From the NCBI RefSeq assembly GCF_021183825.1, contig NZ_CP089211.1, positions 682,001-746,000 on the forward strand: a DNA stretch of 64,000 nucleotides, given 5' to 3'. Positions 9,655 through 19,100 of the stretch are shown piece by piece (positions within the stretch are counted from its first letter, which is position 1; every line of letters starts with the position of its first letter). The notes beneath the pieces are model-generated. The model did no database searches. It was not told the DNA's origin and was given only the letters and a program-made list of their open reading frames with translations. A program made the position numbers and the translations under genes. Origin of the DNA: Sinomicrobium kalidii (GTDB lineage Bacteria; Bacteroidota; Bacteroidia; Flavobacteriales; Flavobacteriaceae).

Positions 9655-10122
9655 ATGAGACCATTTGTTTTTCTATTTACAGTTTTATTTGCCCTGGTTT
9701 CCTGTAACGGGCAGGAAACTTCAGAAAACCAAAATAAGGCACAGGCCAAAACAGAAACTCCGCAACCCAAAGAGCGCTGGAAAGTGGACAAGGAAATGGA
9801 TGAAAACGGGAATATCATCCGTATGGATTCTACCTACACCTGGTCGTATTCTTCAAACGGCAGGGACATTTCCCCGGAAACCATGGACAGCCTGATGAAC
9901 CATTTCAGGGAAAAGTTCCGTTCCGGTTTGCCTCCGGCATTTAACGAAGATTTCTTTGATTCCTTTACATCAGATTCTGCGTTTTCCCATCCCTTTTTTA
10001 ACGACAGCCTTTTCAAAAAACAATGGGAAGACCGGTACAAACTGCTGGAAGATATGAAAAGGCGGGCAGATTCCCTGCATCGAAGCTCCTCAGAAAACTT
10101 TAAGAAAATGAATAAAATATAA
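9655..10122 (+). CDS. Hypothetical lipoprotein
   Basis: The 155-residue protein has a lipoprotein signal peptide with lipobox FALVSC (Cys17) followed by a charged, Gln/Lys-rich linker. The mature part is hydrophilic and rich in Ser, Asp and Phe. It ends in a probable helix (KQWEDRYKLLEDMKRRADSL). I do not recognise a family. It follows the HExxH gene on the same strand with a 59-bp gap and is followed by a structured inverted repeat. Confidence 0.7.
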   Translation: MRPFVFLFTVLFALVSCNGQETSENQNKAQAKTETPQPKERWKVDKEMDENGNIIRMDSTYTWSYSSNGRDISPETMDSLMNHFREKFRSGLPPAFNEDFFDSFTSDSAFSHPFFNDSLFKKQWEDRYKLLEDMKRRADSLHRSSSENFKKMNKI

Positions 10123-10142
10123 GCCGGTAAAACTATACAGTA

Positions 10143-10220
10143 ACACCGGGATTCACAAGACTGGTATAGAGCACTGCAGAAACACCGTATAGCTTTGTAC
10201 ATTTTTGTGAATCTCCGTGT
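10143..10220. repeat. Imperfect 16-bp inverted repeat, 78-bp hairpin
   Basis: The arms at 10143-10158 and 10205-10220 are reverse complements at 14 of 16 positions, including a perfect ATTCACAA / TTGTGAAT. The 46-nt loop holds two TATAG direct repeats. The element lies 20 bp after the lipoprotein gene and about 110 bp before the next start. It could be a small terminal-repeat element, an extended terminator or a structured RNA. Confidence 0.45.
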
Positions 10221-10281
10221 TGCATAATACCCCGGTTGAAGCGAATCGAAAATACAGCTATCTGCTGAAACATTTTATTCC

Positions 10282-10312
10282 TTTCGTCTCTTCGCCTTCT
10301 TTCCTACCTTTG
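10282..10312 (+). promoter_or_regulatory. Promoter of the PLP deaminase-like gene
   Basis: A -7 element TACCTTTG at 10305-10312 matches TAnnTTTG exactly and is preceded 19 bp upstream by TTTC (10282-10285), close to the TTTG -33 element. The predicted transcript starts roughly 15 nt before the TTG start codon. Confidence 0.55.
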
Positions 10313-10332
10313 CGATCTTTAAGTGATGTATT

Positions 10333-11226
10333 TTGAACCGGGAAATCGTACTGGACATTCTTCAGGAAAAAGGAATAACGCTGCACATAAAGCGCGAAGA
10401 CCTCCTCCATCCCCATATTTCAGGGAACAAGTTCCGCAAGCTGAAATATAACCTCCTGGAAGCAAAGGAAAAACACCACGATACATTACTCACTTTCGGC
10501 GGGGCCTATTCCAATCATATCGCAGCCGTAGCAGCGGCCGGGAAAGAACACCATTTTAAAACCATAGGTATTATCCGCGGCGAGGAGCTCTCCGGAAAAA
10601 TTGCCGGAAACCCTACCCTGAAATTTGCCGAAAAACAGGGTATGCAGTTCAAATTTATCTCCCGCAGGGATTTTCGTCAAAAGAACACCCCTGATTTTAT
10701 AACTCCGTTACAAAAGGAATTCGGCCACTTTTACCTGCTTCCCGAAGGAGGGACCAATACCCTTGCTGTTAAAGGTTGCGAGGAAATATTGACTGCAGAA
10801 GACCAGGATTTTGACTACATATGTTGCCCCGTTGGCACGGGAGGCACTATCGCCGGATTGATAAACAGTTCAAAAGATTGTCAACAAATATTGGGTTTCC
10901 CCGCCCTCAAAGGGGATTTTTTAACCGATGATATTCGTAAATTTGTCCGGAAGGACAACTGGTGTTTACAAAATGATTTTCATTTCGGGGGCTATGCCAG
11001 GATCAATAGCGAACTGGTCTGTTTTATCAACGATTTTAAACAAAAGACCGGAATTCCGCTGGACCCCGTATACACCGGTAAAATGATATACGGTATACTA
11101 AAACTCGTAAACGACGGTTATTTTAAAAGCGGCACTAAAATACTGGCCGTTCATACCGGGGGGTTACAGGGTATCCCCGGAATGAATAGCGTTTTGCAAA
11201 AAAAGAACCTGCCGCTCATAACATAA
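10333..11226 (+). CDS. ACC deaminase / D-cysteine desulfhydrase family PLP enzyme
   Basis: The 297-residue protein belongs to fold-type II PLP enzymes related to 1-aminocyclopropane-1-carboxylate deaminase and D-cysteine desulfhydrase. The N-terminal KREDLLHPHISGNKFRKLKY carries the conserved PLP lysine (GNKxRK). The TFGGAYSNHI and GTGGTIAGL motifs bind the cofactor phosphate and substrate. There is no in-frame ATG after the preceding TGA, so the TTG at 10333 is used. At about 300 residues it is shorter than ACC deaminases (about 340). Bacteroidota members are usually annotated only to family, so substrate identity is open. Confidence 0.85.
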   Translation: MNREIVLDILQEKGITLHIKREDLLHPHISGNKFRKLKYNLLEAKEKHHDTLLTFGGAYSNHIAAVAAAGKEHHFKTIGIIRGEELSGKIAGNPTLKFAEKQGMQFKFISRRDFRQKNTPDFITPLQKEFGHFYLLPEGGTNTLAVKGCEEILTAEDQDFDYICCPVGTGGTIAGLINSSKDCQQILGFPALKGDFLTDDIRKFVRKDNWCLQNDFHFGGYARINSELVCFINDFKQKTGIPLDPVYTGKMIYGILKLVNDGYFKSGTKILAVHTGGLQGIPGMNSVLQKKNLPLIT

Positions 11227-11300
11227 AAGTCAATAAATTACCGGGAGGTCATTTAACACTGTAAACCGATTAACCGGACACTAAGGCAACCAACTGACAA

Positions 11301-12110
11301 ATGCGAAAAATAGCAGTTATACTTCTTCTTGTTTTGGGACTGATTGTCTCTTCCTGTGGCTCCAAGAAAAAAGCAGCCCGGAAAAGGAAAGCGGAAAAAC
11401 ACAGAACAGTAAGGATAGCTCCCGAACCGCCGGAAGAACGCTACGACAACAGTACAAAAAAAGGAGCGTTCACCCCTGTGAAAATCAGTTCTACAGAAGA
11501 ATACATAAAAATGTTCGCCCCCGTAGCCCGGGACGAAATGCGTGAATTCGGTATTCCGGCCAGCATTACGCTGGCACAGGGCATCCTGGAAAGCGGTTCG
11601 GGAATGGGCGCACTTACCCGAAAGACCAACAATCATTTCGGAATTAAATGCCATACCGGGTGGTCCGGCGGTATGGAATATCACGATGACGATGAAAAAG
11701 GAGAGTGTTTCCGGAAATACGACCACCCCATGACCTCCTACCGGGACCATTCCCTTTTCCTGACTTCCCGAAGCAGGTATGCCTCACTGTTTGACCTTCC
11801 CGAAGACGATTACAGGGGCTGGGCAAAAGGCCTGCGGCGCGCAGGTTACGCCACAGACCCCAGGTATCCCCAAAAACTCATAAGCCTTATTGAAAAATAC
11901 CGGCTATACACCTATGATGAACAGGTACTGGAAGCATCCGGCCGAAAAAAACGGAGAAAACACCACAATGACGACACACATATCGTCCGCCGCGGAGATA
12001 CGCTGTATTCCATATCCAAAAGGTACAACACCACCGTGGAAGCACTGAAAAGGGCCAACAGGTTGCGAAGCAATACCATCGACGTAGGGCAGGAATTGAA
12101 AATCAGGTAA
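11301..12110 (+). CDS. Glucosaminidase-LysM lipoprotein (peptidoglycan hydrolase)
   Basis: The 269-residue protein has a lipoprotein signal (lipobox LIVSSC, Cys19), a basic linker, a GH73-type N-acetylglucosaminidase domain (about residues 60-205) and a C-terminal LysM (about 226-269, HIVRRGDTLYSISKRY). The domain motif ITLAQGILESGSGMGALTRKTNNHFGIKC contains the catalytic-type Glu in ILESG. Such enzymes cut the glycan strand of peptidoglycan and LysM holds them on the wall. The protein probably faces the periplasm as a lipid-anchored cell-wall remodelling factor. Start ATG at 11301. Confidence 0.92.
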   Translation: MRKIAVILLLVLGLIVSSCGSKKKAARKRKAEKHRTVRIAPEPPEERYDNSTKKGAFTPVKISSTEEYIKMFAPVARDEMREFGIPASITLAQGILESGSGMGALTRKTNNHFGIKCHTGWSGGMEYHDDDEKGECFRKYDHPMTSYRDHSLFLTSRSRYASLFDLPEDDYRGWAKGLRRAGYATDPRYPQKLISLIEKYRLYTYDEQVLEASGRKKRRKHHNDDTHIVRRGDTLYSISKRYNTTVEALKRANRLRSNTIDVGQELKIR

Positions 12111-12136
12111 TGATTATACATTTTATATATATGTAA

Positions 12137-12187
12137 AGACGCACGGCCGTGCGTCTCAATCGAGAAGAAAAAGGCCGTGCGTCTCAA
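12137..12187. repeat. 20-bp perfect palindrome plus 15-bp half copy upstream of hemL
   Basis: AGACGCACGGCCGTGCGTCT (12137-12156) is a perfect palindrome. GGCCGTGCGTCTCAA occurs at 12145-12159 and again at 12173-12187, so the third arm can pair with the first and compete with the palindrome. It looks like a dispersed REP-type palindrome in the 116-bp spacer between the glucosaminidase gene and hemL. Confidence 0.7.
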
Positions 12188-12226
12188 ACGAAAATAAATA
12201 AATTCAAAAAGTTTTCATATACAATT

Positions 12227-13513
12227 ATGATATACCAAAGAAGCAGTTCATTATTTGCAGAAGCGGAAAAATATATCCCGGGCGGGGTCAATTCACCGGT
12301 AAGGGCATTCAAATCCGTAGGCGGCACCCCGGTCTTTATCCGAAGGGCCGAAGGCCCCTACCTGTATGACGAAGACGGCAACCGGTTGATAGATTATATC
12401 GCATCCTGGGGCCCCATGATACTCGGGCATGCCCACAAACCCGTTATCGATGCCGTAACGGAAAAGGCGAAAAACGGCACCTCGTTCGGCATGCCCACGG
12501 AAACGGAAACGGAAATAGCGCGACTGGCCGTCTCCATGGTCCCGAACGTCGATAAAATACGGTTTGTGAACAGCGGTACGGAAGCCTGCATGAGTGCAGT
12601 CCGGCTTGCCAGGGGATATACGGGCAGGGAAAAGATCATAAAATTTGCCGGTTGTTACCACGGTCATTCCGATGCTTTTTTGATACAGGCCGGAAGCGGA
12701 GCGGTTACCTTCGGTTCACCCAACAGCCCCGGTGTTACGCAGGGAACGGCAAAAGACACTCTGCTGGCCGGATATAACGACCTGGAATCTGTAAAAAACC
12801 TGTTCGAAGCCAATAAAGGCGAAATTGCAGCCGTTATTATAGAACCGCTGCCCGGCAACATGGGATGCATCCTGCCCGAAAAAGGGTTTCTCGAGGGACT
12901 GCGAGCACTTTGCGATGAAAACGACAGCCTTCTTGTCTTTGACGAAGTGATGACAGGATTCCGTCTGGCCAAAGGCGGTGCACAGGAACTTTTTAACGTC
13001 AGGGCCGATATTGTTACTTTCGGTAAGGTCATAGGCGGGGGAATGCCCGTAGGTGCATTCGCTTCCCGCAACGAGATCATGAACCATCTCGCCCCGCTCG
13101 GTCCCGTTTACCAGGCAGGTACCCTGAGCGGTAATCCGCTGGCCATGAGTGCCGGGCTGGCCATGCTCAAAGAACTCGAACAGCATCCGGAAATATTCGA
13201 AAGCCTGGAAGAAAAAACGCTTTACCTGCACAAAGGCATGGCAAGAGTATTGTCCAAACACGAAGTGCCTCATCAAATCAACAGGATGGGCTCCATGATA
13301 TCGGTACATTTTACAACAGAAGAGGTCAGGGACTTTGACAGTGCCGCAAGCGGGAATAACGACACTTTCAAAAAGTTCTTTCACGGCATGCTGAACGAAG
13401 GTATTCATTTACCGCCAAGTGCATTTGAAAGCTGGTTCCTCAATGATGCGCTGAGTTATGAAGACCTGGATTACACCATAAATGCAGTAGATAAAATAGC
13501 CGGCTCCCTCTAA
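12227..13513 (+). CDS. hemL: Glutamate-1-semialdehyde 2,1-aminomutase
   Basis: This PLP enzyme moves the amino group of glutamate-1-semialdehyde to give 5-aminolevulinate in the C5 pathway of heme synthesis. The 428-residue product matches the family length. It has [19 protein letters not shown] at the N-terminus, the [17 protein letters not shown] substrate region, and [14 protein letters not shown] with the PLP lysine at residue 267 (E. coli Lys265). The ATG at 12227 is used because the open frame upstream (from 12149) runs through the palindromic repeat. The convergent DUF1772 gene ends only 6 bp away, leaving no room for a classical terminator. Confidence 0.97.
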   Translation: MIYQRSSSLFAEAEKYIPGGVNSPVRAFKSVGGTPVFIRRAEGPYLYDEDGNRLIDYIASWGPMILGHAHKPVIDAVTEKAKNGTSFGMPTETETEIARLAVSMVPNVDKIRFVNSGTEACMSAVRLARGYTGREKIIKFAGCYHGHSDAFLIQAGSGAVTFGSPNSPGVTQGTAKDTLLAGYNDLESVKNLFEANKGEIAAVIIEPLPGNMGCILPEKGFLEGLRALCDENDSLLVFDEVMTGFRLAKGGAQELFNVRADIVTFGKVIGGGMPVGAFASRNEIMNHLAPLGPVYQAGTLSGNPLAMSAGLAMLKELEQHPEIFESLEEKTLYLHKGMARVLSKHEVPHQINRMGSMISVHFTTEEVRDFDSAASGNNDTFKKFFHGMLNEGIHLPPSAFESWFLNDALSYEDLDYTINAVDKIAGSL

Positions 13514-13519
13514 AAATCA

Positions 13520-14005
13520 TCAGGAAAGGACAGCCACAATAAAAACCAGTACTACCGTTAGTCCCGAGGCAACGGTACGAATGTGGTTCCAACGCAACCA
13601 GGGTTTCTCAAATGCCATTCTGGCCCCGGAAATTTCTTCTTCCGAAGCAGTTTCCGGGGTCAGTTCTGCAAGTTTATTGTTCATCGGTACATTTTTCGCT
13701 ACGGTAACACCAAATACTCCCGTAAAATACAGTACGGTAGCTACCAGGAGCAATACAAACGATGTTCCCCCGCCTTCGCTGTGCATAAATGCAGCCAGCA
13801 ATAATAACAACGGAGCACCGAAAAACCCCAGGTAAAAGAAGGGGTTCAGTATTTCGGAATTGATGTGCTGCATGGTCATAACGAACTCCCTGTCTCCCAG
13901 CCGTCCCAGGCCGCGGTTTACAGCCACACTGAATGTGTAGAAAAGCCCGGCCATCAATGCAGCGGCGGTTCCGGCGAGAATCAGCATGATATCGGAAATC
14001 AGCAT
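13520..14005 (-). CDS. DUF1772 (anthrone oxygenase-like) membrane protein
   Basis: The 161-residue protein has four hydrophobic segments and the DUF1772 pattern: a short N-terminal helix with GLFYTFSVAVNRGLGRL, a central NVPMNNKLAEL, and WLRWNHIRTVASG before the last helix. DUF1772 includes fungal anthrone oxygenases, but bacterial members have no assigned role. It is 14 bp from the DUF1579 gene on the same strand and likely co-transcribed with it. Confidence 0.85.
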   Translation of the reverse strand: MLISDIMLILAGTAAALMAGLFYTFSVAVNRGLGRLGDREFVMTMQHINSEILNPFFYLGFFGAPLLLLLAAFMHSEGGGTSFVLLLVATVLYFTGVFGVTVAKNVPMNNKLAELTPETASEEEISGARMAFEKPWLRWNHIRTVASGLTVVLVFIVAVLS

Positions 14006-14019
14006 CGCACCTGTTTCTT

Positions 14020-14637
14020 CTATTCCTTTCGGGTATAGTTTATTTCCATGGTCTTCATTTCCTTTCCTCCATGTTCCAGAAACATTTCCATCTTGCGGTG
14101 GTTTTCATCAATACGGGTAACGACTTCTCTTACTTTCATATCATTACCCGTCATCGGGTCGACCATAGTACCTTTCATCTCCATCGAATTACCCTCTCCC
14201 GAAACAGGAGTTCCCCGGGTCACCATAATTCCCGTACCCATATCGTCGATCCAGGTAGCAAAAAATTCCTTTTTGGCATTGTCATACCCCATCACTCCGG
14301 TACCGTTATAAGGTTCTCCCATAATCTCCCCTTTAAAGGATATTTTCAGGTAACGGCCGCCCATCACCATTTTGCAAACTTCAGTACCTTTGGCTTTTTC
14401 CGGGGGTGCCGAAGGGTCGGCCCAATGGGTTATTTCAGCGTTCCATTCACCTGCGTCCCCGGCCAGCATCTCGTGCATTTCACCCGGAGTTCGATAAGCA
14501 TTCCAGGCCTCCATCATGGCTGCCTGTTCATCGTTCATGGAAGCCGTGTTTTCTTCTTTGTCCTGTGCTATCAGAGCCGTATGGAATACTACAACCGTGA
14601 GGATAGCCCAACCGAATTTCAAGATTGTTGTTCTCAT
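14020..14637 (-). CDS. DUF1579 secreted protein
   Basis: The 205-residue product has an N-terminal signal peptide (MRTTILKFG... ending near HTALIAQ) and a DUF1579 domain. Typical strands are seen: LAGDAGEWNAEITHW, GRYLKISFKGEIMGEPYNGTGVMGYDN, KEFFATWIDDMGTGI and a C-terminal KMEMFLEHGGKEMKTMEINYTRK. The predicted fold is a lipocalin-like beta-barrel; the role is unknown. The ATG at 14637 starts the signal peptide; an in-frame upstream start at 14691 adds unconserved residues. Confidence 0.83.
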   Translation of the reverse strand: MRTTILKFGWAILTVVVFHTALIAQDKEENTASMNDEQAAMMEAWNAYRTPGEMHEMLAGDAGEWNAEITHWADPSAPPEKAKGTEVCKMVMGGRYLKISFKGEIMGEPYNGTGVMGYDNAKKEFFATWIDDMGTGIMVTRGTPVSGEGNSMEMKGTMVDPMTGNDMKVREVVTRIDENHRKMEMFLEHGGKEMKTMEINYTRKE

Positions 14638-14762
14638 GTCTAAAGTATTGATTAGTGAGGAGTTAAAGTACGATATTTTCCGGTCTTTCACAAGAAAAAA
14701 GAAAATAACGGTTTTTTTATAAAAGTGTATATTGCAAAAGTTTGATTTAAACGAAAAATACT

Positions 14763-15740
14763 ATGTCTGACTTACCAATACGCTGGGGTATCATAGGATG
14801 CGGGAACGTCACCGAAAAAAAGAGTGGCCCGGCCTATCAGAAAACCGAAGGATTTGAACTGCTGGCCGTAATGCGACGAAACGCTGACAAGGCCCGTGAC
14901 TATGCCGAAAGGCATCATGTAAAAAAACACTACTCCAGTGCAGACGAACTTATCAACGACACCGAAGTTGATGCCGTCTACATTGCCACCCCTCCCGATA
15001 CACATAAGTATTACGGGATCAAGGTAGCCGAAACGGGCAAACCCTGCTGTATAGAAAAACCACTTGCCCCTTCCTTTCGGGATAGTGTGGCGATCCACAA
15101 TGCGTTTGAAAAAGCGGGAGTTCCGCTGTTTGTAGCCTATTACCGCCGTTCCCTGCCAAGATTCCGTCAGGTAAAAACCTGGCTGGACGAAAACAGGATC
15201 GGTGAGATAAGGCATATCAGCTGGCATCTGAGCAAACCTCCGGGCAACCTTGATCTTTCCGGTGAATACAACTGGCGTACCGATCCCGAAATCGCTCCGG
15301 GCGGGTATTTTGACGACCTGGCCAGCCACGGCCTGGACCTCTTTGCCTTTCTTCTCGGGAACTACCGCGAAGTAAACGGCATAAGCCTTAACCAGCAAGG
15401 GCTGTATAAGGCAAAGGATGCCGTAACCTCCTGCTGGATACATGAAAACGGGATTACCGGCACCGGAAGCTGGAATTTCGGATGCCATCACCGGGAAGAC
15501 CGGGTAGAAATTTCCGGGAGCAAAGGAAAGCTGAGTTTTTCCGTTTTTGACGAAAATCCGCTGACACTGGACACCGGAACAGAAAAACAGGAACTTTTTG
15601 TTAATCACCCGGAAAACATACAATTATATCATGTAAAAAACATAAAGGAACACCTTATTCACAATACAACACATCCCTCTACCGGAATAACAGCTACGCA
15701 TACGGCGTGGATCATGGACAGGATACTTGGAAATCTTTAA
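14763..15740 (+). CDS. Gfo/Idh/MocA-family oxidoreductase
   Basis: The 325-residue cytoplasmic NAD(P)-dependent oxidoreductase has a Rossmann N-terminus (IRWGIIGCGNVTEKKSGPA, GxGxxT), an EKPLAPS motif with the conserved lysine (about residue 100), and a C-terminal alpha/beta dimer domain. GGYFDDLASHGLDLFAFLLG carries the conserved D-x3-H active-site histidine. The family acts on sugars or cyclitols, and the substrate cannot be assigned. The gene precedes the SAM riboswitch on the same strand but is separated from the methionine operon by 385 bp. Confidence 0.9.
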   Translation: MSDLPIRWGIIGCGNVTEKKSGPAYQKTEGFELLAVMRRNADKARDYAERHHVKKHYSSADELINDTEVDAVYIATPPDTHKYYGIKVAETGKPCCIEKPLAPSFRDSVAIHNAFEKAGVPLFVAYYRRSLPRFRQVKTWLDENRIGEIRHISWHLSKPPGNLDLSGEYNWRTDPEIAPGGYFDDLASHGLDLFAFLLGNYREVNGISLNQQGLYKAKDAVTSCWIHENGITGTGSWNFGCHHREDRVEISGSKGKLSFSVFDENPLTLDTGTEKQELFVNHPENIQLYHVKNIKEHLIHNTTHPSTGITATHTAWIMDRILGNL

Positions 15741-15784
15741 ATACGATACGGTTCGGCACATCGAAAAAAATTGATATAAAAGTA

Positions 15785-15815
15785 TTGCCAGTTTCATTAT
15801 AATTCCATTACTTTG
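15785..15815 (+). promoter_or_regulatory. Candidate promoter of the methionine operon
   Basis: TTG at 15785-15787 followed 21 bp later by TACTTTG (15809-15815), one base short of TAnnTTTG. It would start transcription about 110 nt before the riboswitch P1 stem. The rest of the 385-bp spacer shows nothing else apart from the riboswitch and its hairpin. Confidence 0.4.
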
Positions 15816-15933
15816 CCCTTCGTTTAGTTGATGCTTTGTCTTCATATCACGGAAGAGAAAAGAATACCTGTAGGACCGGGCACAGCCGGGACCTCGTCAG
15901 AAAGACTAAAAAGTTCAAAAAAATATTAGATGT

Positions 15934-16052
15934 TATCAAGAAAGGCTGAGGGAATAGACCCTGGGAAGCCTTAGCAACCCTCCCCCGTGGAGAAGGTGCT
16001 ACATTCTACCCCGGCTCGGGGAAAGATAACACCGTGTGCTTTTTCACACGGT
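15934..16052 (+). ncRNA. SAM-I (S-box) riboswitch and downstream hairpin
   Basis: This leader has the conserved SAM-I layout. P1 pairs GTTATC (15934-15939) with GATAAC (16025-16030). It is followed by AAGAAAGGCTGAGGGAATAG, then GCCTTAGCAACC (P2 and core), and AAGGTGCTACATTCTACC (P3/P4 region). A perfect 8-bp hairpin ACCGTGTG / CACACGGT (16031-16052) directly abuts the 3' strand of P1. The family binds S-adenosylmethionine and lowers expression of methionine genes. The downstream gene is the homoserine acyltransferase-aspartokinase-homoserine dehydrogenase fusion, which fits. The hairpin lacks a U-tract, so how the signal is read out is unclear. Confidence 0.92.
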
Positions 16053-16125
16053 AGGCAAAGGTAGTAACTTTCCGTATTGCGCTTTTCTTGTAACATTTTA
16101 AACATACAACTAAAAAACGGTTACA

Positions 16126-19100
16126 TTGAAAAGCAATCTGAATCAGCTTCATATTACAGGGTTTATCACCGACAGCGGTGTGGAAATTCCCTGTATTCAG
16201 CTTTCTTACCAGGTTTTCGGGAAACCCCTGGGCGAAGCGCCTGTGATACAGGTGAATCACGCGCTTACAGGAAACTCCGAAGTTGCCGGAGAAACCGGAT
16301 GGTGGAAAGACCTCATCGGTGAAGGCAAGGATATAGACACCGCTGAATATACCATACTGGCCTTCAATGTGCCGGGCAACGGTTACGACGGTTTTGTCAT
16401 AGACAACTACAAGGATTTTGTGGCCAGGGATATGGCCCGGATATTTCTCCTGGGCCTGGAACAACTCGGCATAGAAAAACTCTTTGCACTTATCGGGGGC
16501 TCGCTTGGAGGTGGAATTGCCTGGGAAATGGCGGTACTTTCACCGGATATCACGGAACACCTCATCCCCATAGCATCCGACTGGAAATCTACCGACTGGC
16601 TCATTGCCAACTGCCAGGTACAGGAGCAGTTTCTGGTCAATTCCAAGCAGCCCGTACACGATGCGCGTATGCATGCCATGCTGTGTTACCGCACACCGGC
16701 ATCCTTTAAAACCCGGTTTAACCGCACCACCAACGAAGAGCTCCAGGTCTTTAATGTGGAGAGCTGGCTCATGCATCACGGAAAAAAGTTACAGGAACGT
16801 TTTCAACTGGCTGCCTACAAACTGATGAATCAGTTATTGAAAACCATTGATGTGACAAGGGGAAGAAAAGAACATTTCAACGTTCTGGAATCCATTAACG
16901 CCAACATTCACATTATCGGGGTGGATTCCGATTTGTTCTTCACCGCGGAGGAAAACAGGGAAACCCACAAACAACTGGCACAGGCCCACGACAGGGTCAC
17001 TTACGGCGAAGTACATTCGGTACACGGACATGACGCTTTTTTAATAGAATTCGAACAACTGGAAAAACTCATAGGAGGAATATTTAAAAAAGGAAAAAAC
17101 AAGAACAGGATGAAAGTATTGAAGTTTGGCGGCAAATCGCTGGCTAATGGAGAAGGCATTAACAATGCACTGGCAATCATAGAAGACAAAATAAGACAGG
17201 ACGAAAATATCACCGTAGTGGTGTCCGCAAGGGGCAACGCCACCAACGAACTGGAAGAGATACTGGAAAAAGCTGCCGGAAACGAAGATTACACAACACA
17301 GTTAGAGGCCTTCAAAACCTATCAGCAGGCTGATTTCGACTTTGTGGACTTCACACCCGAATTCACCAAACTCGAAAAACTCTTCGAAGGCGTGTGCCTC
17401 CTGGGCGATTACAGTTACAAAATAAAAGACCAGATCCTTTCCAAAGGCGAGGTCATTTCGGCAAAACTCATCACCGAAGTCCTCAAAAACAGGGGCATCA
17501 ACGCCGTGTTTACCGACACCCGTAAACTCATTAAAACCGATGAGAAATTCGGAAATGCCCAGCCCCTGGAAAAACTGTCCAAAGACAATGTCCTGCAACA
17601 TTTTGAAGAACACAACCACGACACGGTAAATATCGTTACCGGTTTTATAGGATCGAACGCAAAGAACGAAACCACTACCCTGGGCAGGAACGGCAGCAAT
17701 TACACCGCTTCGCTGATAGCCAATTTCCTGGATGCGGAAGAGTTACAAAGCTATACTCACGTAGACGGTATTTTCACGGCAAACCCCGAACTGGTTCCCG
17801 ATGCACAGCGTATAGAGCAGCTATCGTATAACGAAGCCAACGAAATGGCCAATTTCGGGGCTACCATCCTGCATGCCAAGACTATCATCCCTCTTATTGA
17901 AAAGAATATCCCGCTGCGGATACTGAACACTTTTAACAATGACAACAAAGGCACCCTGATCACTTCCCAGCCCAACAAGGAAGGTATCAAATCGCTTTCC
18001 GTGCTGGAAAATGTAGCCCTGCTCAACCTTGAGGGACGGGGACTCCTGGGCAAAGCCGGGGTCGATGCCAGGATTTTCCGGGCATTGGGCGACAGTAATA
18101 TCAGTGTAAGCATTATTTCCCAGGGCTCGTCCGAAAGAGGGATAGGGCTTGTGGTTGATGCGGAAAAAGCCACCAGGGCCATTGTGGAACTGGAAAAGGA
18201 ATTCGAAAAGGATTTCTATTCCAAGGATGTCAACAAGATATCGGCAGAAGACAATGTTTCCGTGATCTCCATTGTGGGACAGGACCTGAGTACTTTTCAC
18301 AAACCCTATAACGCCCTGATACGAAACCAGGTTGTACCGTTACTGTTCAACAATACCGTAACCGGAAAGAACGTGAGCCTCGTGGTCAGAAAATCCGAAC
18401 TGCACAAGGCGCTGAATGTTATCCACGGCGAAATATTCGGTATTTCCAAAAAAGTGAATATCGCCATATTCGGTCACGGGCTGGTAGGCGGCACTCTGAT
18501 TGAACAGATCCTTTCTTCGGCCGATGCCATAGAAAAACGCAAAAATATCCGGCTGAACATCTTTGCCGTGGCCAATTCCAAAAAGCTACTGCTCGCCAAG
18601 AACGGGATTCAGGAGGACTGGAAAGACTTGATTACCGGAAGTGAACAACCGTCGGAAGTAAATGCAGTCATCGACTTTGCCAAAAAACACCACCTGGCAA
18701 ATCTTATTGCCATAGACAACACGGCAAGCGTAGATTTTGTAGATCATTACATCGAATTGATAAACAACGGGTTCGACCTCATTTCTTCCAATAAGATCGC
18801 CAATACGCTGAGCTTTGGTTTCTACCGGGAACTGAGGGATACCCTGTACAAAAACCAGAAACAGTACCTTTACGAGACAAATGTCGGTGCCGGACTACCG
18901 CTTATTGACACCATTAAATTACTGCACCTTTCCGGGGAGAACATTACCGGAATAAAAGGTGTTTTTTCCGGGTCGCTCAGCTATCTGTTCAATACTTTTT
19001 CACTGGAAGACAGGCCTTTCAGCGAGGTACTGCAGGAAGCCATCGACAACGGGTTTACCGAACCCGATCCCAGGGAAGACCTCTCCGGCAACGATGTGGG

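Noticed and set aside
12716..13408. 230-codon antisense frame in hemL
   Set aside because: It is a shadow of hemL, which has all aminomutase motifs.
14772..15623. 283-codon open frame on the strand opposite to the Gfo/Idh gene
   Set aside because: The opposite frame encodes a clear oxidoreductase with family motifs; the antisense frame has none and follows its codon pattern.
17110..17130. Separate thrA gene starting at the internal ATG
   Set aside because: The upstream frame reads on without a stop, so a fusion is the simpler reading; internal initiation is kept only as a possibility in the findings.
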